DNA of 64,000 nucleotides from Diphasiastrum complanatum (Eukaryota > Streptophyta > Lycopodiopsida > Lycopodiales > Lycopodiaceae). Made by a program: the position numbers and the translations under genes. The DNA is taken from the NCBI GenBank assembly GCA_029204225.1, contig CM055113.1, positions 10,068,364-10,132,363 on the forward strand, read 5' to 3'. Numbering within the stretch: position 1 is the first letter of the stretch; every line of letters starts with the position of its first letter. The notes beneath the pieces were generated by a model, which did no database searches, was not told where the DNA came from, and saw only the letters and a program-made list of their open reading frames with translations. Below are positions 37,501 through 45,136 of the stretch, piece by piece.

Positions 37501-40500
37501 ATGGCAACTTAGTATGTGGGGGTTATGTGCTTTTGTTTTTGTTTGATACGCTTACGGATGGTTGCAAAAGTAACATATGGCAAGAACAAGTTGACTTACT
37601 TAGGAACCTAGACCAACAGACGGGTCATGGTGTATATGTGTGGGCTTATCGATGCTTGAACTCCCTAGGGGCAAAGGACGGTATGGGATGCCCAATGTTC
37701 AAGGAGTTTGTCAAGCATCGATATCCTATTTCGCATATTGATTGTCAAAGTATAGCAAAAGGGACCAAGAATGGATCCAAATCAGATCCACAAGTGTGAT
37801 TGGGTGTTAGATTAGATTGATCTACCAATCTACACAAGATTAGATAGCACTAGATCAAATCTACATCAACAAATCTAACAAGAACAATCAAATATGATCA
37901 AAACTTGTACTTGCTGGTTTCACACGTGTGAAGACCTGTCAGAGTACGGACTACCAGCAAATAATGAAGTACACTAAGCTTAGAAACCATTAGAAGCATA
38001 AAATCACAAGACAAATGGAGAGATTACTCAAGAAATGCACCAAAACCAAGATTTAGCTTTCTTGTCAATTATGGCCAAATGAGCCACCATATATACACAA
38101 GAGCTGATGCTTACTCAGCTGATTTGGCACGTGTGAGAATGCCTACTCATCAAAGGATCCACCAATAATCATCAATATGGCACATGGACCAAGTTTCCTA
38201 ACTTATAGCCACCTCCCTTGATTTTAGGCAATTTTCCTAATTTATAGGGACTTGCACAAATATGTACTACAAGTTGAATCTCACCTACTACTGATGTTTT
38301 CACACATGTGAGCAGTCCTTGGCACGTGTGAGATCACTCCTATCCATGTGAAATAGCTTTTCCTACCAATAAAATAATGCCAAGTGGCATATAGCTAGAA
38401 AACTAGATTTTGGCCATTTTAGCCACTAGATCTCAAATGAAATGGTAAGTACAACCTATATGACTCATCTAAATGATAAATGCATTTATTTCACATGTGG
38501 GAACAGGCTCCACACATGTCTAATGATGATATGTACTACTCATAATGGTATTTACAAGATTTGATCAAGTTAGCTTTTGCCAATTTTAACATTGATGATT
38601 TGGTATTCTATGGTGCTACTGTTTTAGCAAAGTTGTTTGAAAAATGGATATCGCTAACCCAGAGTTCATGAAGGGAATGCACATAAGGCTGCCTTCAAAA
38701 CTTGTATCGGTCACTTTGACTTTTTGTTATGCCTTTTGATTGACTATTGCCCCAATAACATGTATGATGTTGATGAACGATCTACTCAGACCGTTTATGG
38801 ATGACGTTTTGGTTTACGGTTGTGGTGACATGTTGCATGTAGCTCATCTTAGAACAGTTTTGTCAACTTTGAGGGATAACATCTTGTTTGCTAATGATAA
38901 TAAGAGAGAGCGTATTTGAGTCTTATTGTGTTAGCTGAAGGCATAAAACCGAGACCAAGGAAGTCGTTATTCTCCTTTCGTGGCCTGTACTTATAGACTT
39001 GACGGTATTGAGAGGCTCTCTTGGATTGTTTGGGTTTTATTGCAAGGTGTGAAGGGTCGTTCACACATGGCTGCACCTTTGACCAATATGCTATAGAATA
39101 ATAAGTGGACGGAAGTTCAGCAGTGAAGTTTTGACGCTTTGAAACAAGCTGTGGCTGACTTTGTCACATTAAGATAGTAGACCCTCAGAAACCATTTGTC
39201 ATAGTAACGGATGCAAGTGATATCTTCATTGGGACAATTTTGATGCAAGAGGGTAGGCTCATTCACAAGAAGATATAGGTGGCTATATTCTGCTGAAATA
39301 ACAGAATACTAACTAATATGCAGGCTTCCAATGAAGCCAAAACCACAACCAGAACTTTTGTGGTAAAATGGTGTGCACTCAATGTGCTAATGGAGCAGAT
39401 GGTAGGACCTTCTTCCAGGCTCAAAAGCAGAAAAATTTCAGCCACTAAAAATGTGTCAAAAACACATTTGTCTTCAAGGTAGATGGGCGCCCTCCTCCAA
39501 GAAGAAAATCTGAAATTTGAAGCATGTAATTTGATTTCAATCCATGAAAACTAGTTGAGCATGGGCGCCCTACTGCTGGCTCCCAAATGAGTGGAGGTTC
39601 CAAGCTTTTCCCTGCAGTTTCCTGCACAAAAAAACAAGGAGCCGAACAGTTCTCTCTCCACAAAAATCAGAAAAATTCTGATTTTTATGAACCAAAAGAA
39701 GAGAAATGTGGCTGCCTATTGGGTGCCCTCCAGCAAGCAATCAATTCTGAAAAATGGCTCTGATACCCTGTAGGAATCCAGAATCAAGACTATTCATTAA
39801 CACAAAGTATTCTCAAAGAGAAGAGAGAGATGGTTAGATGACCCTCTTGTAGAAACTTGTGGACAGCCAATATGAACAGTAGATTGCTTAACAAAAGTAT
39901 GTCTCATACAAATGAATGGCTACATATAAGTAGTCCAAGATGGCTATCTACCTTCATGACTGTTGGCTGTCCAATAACTAATGGCTATCTAGCTACCATA
40001 AGTTACATAAAATAATGTACCCCAAATAACAAGTTAGGTACTTAATTCACATGTATAGGCCCCTAGTGGACCCACGAGTCCCTACAAGTTAGTTTCATAC
40101 TAACTTGGGCCTAAAATATAAATGACCATGGTTACACAGATCTCGACCTTTTGGGTCATAGTAACTTATGGCTTCTACATCATTTACATTTATTATTCTA
40201 ACATCGCCTAATTGTAGCAATCACTCCCCATCTCTCGTGACTGGACTGTCCTTATCCTTTGAAGATCAAGAATGCCAAGGTACTCAATGTCTAATGCATG
40301 AATACGTACAAGATCATCATCAGTGTTATAAACATTGTATGTCTGTAAGTTGTCTTAGAATTATAGTCCCCAACAGTAGAATATGGCCTCTATTGGCAAA
40401 GGTCATGATGTCCCCACAAATCCTATCAAATGGGAAAAGCCCTAAATTGTCTGAATAGACTGATGCCTCGACAGGAGAGTAGCATGTTACAACATAGACA

Positions 40501-43500
40501 TCATCATTTAAAACCAATACTTTCTCCCTATATACCAATCCAGATAAAGTTTGCTTGATCATGATGCCTACACACTGATAGTATAGGTCGTAGGAAGTCC
40601 TTGAAAAGACAAGCATTGCCTTATGACCCTCTGCCTCCATGTGATCTCATTTCCCTCTATAAACCAATACCCAAGACAATCCAAAAAACCTTGGTAGACC
40701 TTTGATTCGACTCTCATGCGTCTTTGTAAAGAAAAAAATATCTCCATTCTTGATGAAGTCTTGTATATCCCTGGTTGTGGATTAAGAATGGATGCCATTG
40801 AAATTCCGAAGTCCTATCCGCAAGGGGTATGCTTAGGACCCCAAGGCACTCCCACACTCTGAGGCACAAACCCCTATGTACCAGCAGCAAGGGGGGATCT
40901 ATCCATGACGATATATCTCCCATCTCTAAAATTTTCCCACTTTTCCATGTATTTTATCTCTTGGAGTGCTTTTTCCCTTTTCATCACTTGGATGAATGTG
41001 AGATTGTCATCCATGAAAACTCGTGTACCTCTAGCTTAGCTCTTTTCCTAAGAGCTATATTCTTGCTATCTAATCTATCAAACTTAATGACCAAAGTTGT
41101 GCTTTCTTGTTCTATCCTCCATGCTCTATCCATACTTATTCTTTTCATCCCAACAGTCACGTCAAGGAACCTTTTAGCCTCTTGTGTCTCATCTTGAGTG
41201 TTTGACACTCCGCTTACTCTAACATTCAATGATAACTATCAAAGTTGGTGATAAGTTTGCCTTAATTCATAGTGATGTATGTGGTCCAATGAGGACCGAA
41301 TCCATTGGTAAATGCAAGTACTTCATTACTTTTATTGATGATTTTTCAAGGTTTACATGGATCTTTCCTATGAAGGCAAAATCTGAAGTTTTTCAACACT
41401 TCAAAGATTTTCTAGCTATGATAAAAAATCAATTTGGGCATACTTTGAAGATACTACGTACCGACCGAGGAGGGGAATACATTAAAAGTACATTCGGCAC
41501 GTTTCTTCAAAGCAAACGCATTCTACATCAAATGACTACACCTTACACACGGCAACAAAATGGTGTTGCCGAGAGAAAAAATCGCACAATCATGGAGATG
41601 GCTCGTTGCATGCTTAGGGCAAAGGGCGTTCCCCACAAGTTTTGGGCTGAAGCGGTTATTACGGCAGCATACATTAGTAATCGGTGTCCGACTAAAGCCT
41701 TGAAGATTTTGACTCCTTATGAAGTTTGGTATGTTAAGAAGCCATCGGTTTCTCACTTTCGCACTTTTGGTTGCACGGCTTATGCGTTTATTCCCAATAA
41801 GCTAAGATCCAAACTAGATGATAAAGGAGTAAAATGCATTTTTGTGGGCTATAGTAGTGAAAGTAAAGGCTATAGATTGTTTAATGTGGATACTAACAAA
41901 ATCATAGTGAGTCGTGATGTTCATTTTGATAAGAAGAACTCCTATGATCTTGCGCCCATTCATGTCATGAAAGGGGACATCCCCCAAGATGACTATGTTG
42001 AAGTGTTACCAGATTTGGTATCACCATCTAATGTTGAAGAGGAGGGACTGCCATCATCCTCTAATGGACAACCCACTGGTTCTTCAAGCGAACATTTTAT
42101 AATTCATCAAGAGGAGCAGATTTATAAAGAGGAACGAACTTTGGACAGCATAGTCCAATTTCAGAGCACTTTGGACAGCAAAGTGTTGACAGTTCAGATC
42201 ACTTTGGACAGCAAAGCGTTGATCAAAGTAAGGCTGTTGGACAGCCTAAACTAGTCCCTAAATGGCTGTTGCAGACTTTGCAGGACAGCAAAGTGAACCG
42301 CTTCTATGAAGGGGAAGACTCGTGCCTCATCTAAATCAGTAGAATTTGCTGATTTTTCTGATTTTGCTCTTACAGCTATTGAGGATAGTGCAATAGAACC
42401 TGTCTTTTATGAGCAGGCCAGAGGAGTAAAATGTTGGGAGGACGCGATGAAAGAGGAGTATGACTCACTCATAAAGAACCAAACATGGGTTCTTGTTGAT
42501 TTTCCACATGGAAAGAAAGCAATTGGTTGTAAATGGGTTTATAAGATCAAGTACAAGTCCGATGGTACTGTTGAAAGGTACAAGGCAAGACTTGTTGCCA
42601 AAGGTTATGTGCAAAAGGAGGGCATTGATTATGAGGAAACTTTTGCACCTACCACACGAATAACTACCGTAAGTATAGTCACTGCTTTGGTTGCCCATCA
42701 TGGTTGGCGTATGCACCAACTTGACATAAAGACAACCTTCGTCAATGGTGATCTTAATGAGGAAGTTTACCTTCAGCAACCTGCTGGTTTTTTGGTTGCA
42801 GGTCAAGAAGACAAAGTGTGTCTTCTCAAGAAGGCTCTCTATGGACTAAAACAAGCCCCAAGGATGTGGTATCAAAAGATTCACACATACTTTTGTGATC
42901 GTGGGTTTTCTAACAGTCCTAATGAATCTACGCTTTATGTCATGCATACATCTGAGTTTATCATCATCATTTTGCTATATGTTGATGATATTATCCTTAC
43001 GGGTAGTAATGAACAATATATTGTAGCCTTAAAATCTGATCTTGCTTCGGTTTATGATACATCAGATTTAGGCCAATTGCATTTCTACCTTGGTCTTGAG
43101 TTTTTGCAAGGAAAGGCTGGAATCTTCATTAACCAACAGCGGTACATTAAGCAAATTTTGAAGCGTTAAAATGGAAGATTGCAAGCCGGTTGCTACACCA
43201 ATTGAGACGGGCCTGAAGTTAAGTAATCAAAGTGGTGGTGAACCATTTGATACTACACTATATTGTCAAGCCTCATTTACTTATGCAACTCAAGACCAGA
43301 CATATCTTATAGTGTTTCCCTCATGAGTCAATCCATGCATGCTCCGTTGACATCACATTGGAAAGCATTGAAGAGGATCCTTCGATATCTTCAAGGAAAT
43401 AAAACACTTGGTCTATTTTATCCTTCTAGTGATGATGCATGTTTGGCTGGTTTTTGTGACTCGGATTGGGGTGGAGATCAAGACACTAGACGCTCTACTA

Positions 43501-45060
43501 GTGGTCATTGCTTTTTCATTGGAAATTCTGCAGTTTCTTGGTTAAGCAAGAAGCAGCCCACCGTTGCTACATCCTTAAGTGAAGCAGAATATAGAGCAAC
43601 GTTTTCAGCCCCTACGGAGTGTATATGGTTGAGACAATTACTTGTCGATATGAAGCATGGCCAGCCCTCAGCTACTCTCCTATTTACGGATAGTCAAAGT
43701 GCTATTGCCATTGCACGAAATCCAGTATTTCATGCAAGAACAAAGCATATCGAGATCCACTATCACTTTGTTCGGGAGAAGCTTCATAATGGCGACATCA
43801 TGCTTGAATATTGTCCCACGGAGGATAATATTGCAGATGTGTGCACTAAGGCATTGCCTAGAGTTCAATTTAAAGCTTTTTGTGAAGCTTTAAATTTAAA
43901 GCAGCATGCTGATTTTCTTACTTAGTGAATACATGTCATTTCTACATGTCATTTTCATTTAAGGAGGGTGTTAGAATAATAAATGTAAATGTTGTAGAAG
44001 CCATAGGTTACTATGACCCAAAAGGTCGAGATCTGTGTAACCATTGTCATTTATATTTTAGGCCCAAGTTAGTATGAAACTAACTTGTAGGGACTCGTGG
44101 GTCCACTAGGGGCCTATACATGTGAATTAAGTACCTAACTTGTTATTTGGGGTACTTAATTATTCTATTTAACTTATGGTAGCTAGATAGCCATTAGTCA
44201 AGTTATTGGACAGCCAACAGTCATGAAGGTAGATAGCCATCTTGGACTACTTATACCACGACCTCATTTGACCACTCTTTTATGACCAACTTTTTGTAGC
44301 CGTGAATCATTTAAAAAAAAAGCCTCAATATTTTTTTTACAGCCTACAAAACTATTATTGGCTTAAATAATGTAATTATTTGATAATTGACCTGAAAGTT
44401 AGCAATTGAAATAATATAGGTAGTATCACGAATAAGCATTATCCAATTTGGTGATATAGTTGTCGGTGAAATGTTACATGTGTAATTGTTGTTGAAATGG
44501 AAATCAGTAGCATGGAACTCTCCTTTCTATAAGAACCATACAACCACCTCAAAACAGTTTGCTATGATTCATTACATATTGCTTTGTACGTCAGTTTTCA
44601 TGTTTTTGTACCATATACACTTAGCACTGTGTGATTGCTTTCAAGTTTCAGTTTTGGTATGCAGCATGCTGAAGCCTAAATGCTTTGTTCAGCTAGTGAA
44701 TGGGCTTCCATGTTCTATGCTTTGTTCAGTTAGTAGTGCTTACTATGCTTTGCAATGTGTTTGGAATTTTTTTTACATTCCTAAATGTTGTTTTTTCCCA
44801 CCCCAACAAATTCTTTTAAAAAGAAAACCCAGAAAAAAAATTGCAACATTTTGATCTGGAACGCTCCTGGATCCCAGAACCAGTCCGGAACTCTCGTTCT
44901 AGAATGCTCCCGGAATGCAGTGTTCTAGAACGCAGCCCATCTATGCTTCATGATTTTCCATTGCATCTTATTTACCAATCACTTTTTGAAGACGTTCTTA
45001 CACTCCTGGAATGTACTCATCAATCTTATGTTCCTTCGGGTACTTCTAAAGGTATTAATA

Positions 45061-45136
<76 letters not shown>

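Larger units (their letters stand above)
41229..44255 (+). mobile_element. 5'-truncated copia retrotransposon with partial 3' LTR
   Basis: Integrase, RT and RNase H lie in copia order, then AAGGAGGG (43961-43968, polypurine tract) and an LTR starting TGTTAGAATAAT at 43969. The LTR stops after 287 of about 435 bp at 44255. It lies in the 11.2-kb BRO1 intron in sense orientation. Confidence 0.9.

Noticed and set aside
40829-41197. Plus-strand Leu/Ser-rich frame of 122 codons
   Set aside because: Antisense shadow of the LINE ORF1-like minus-strand frame.
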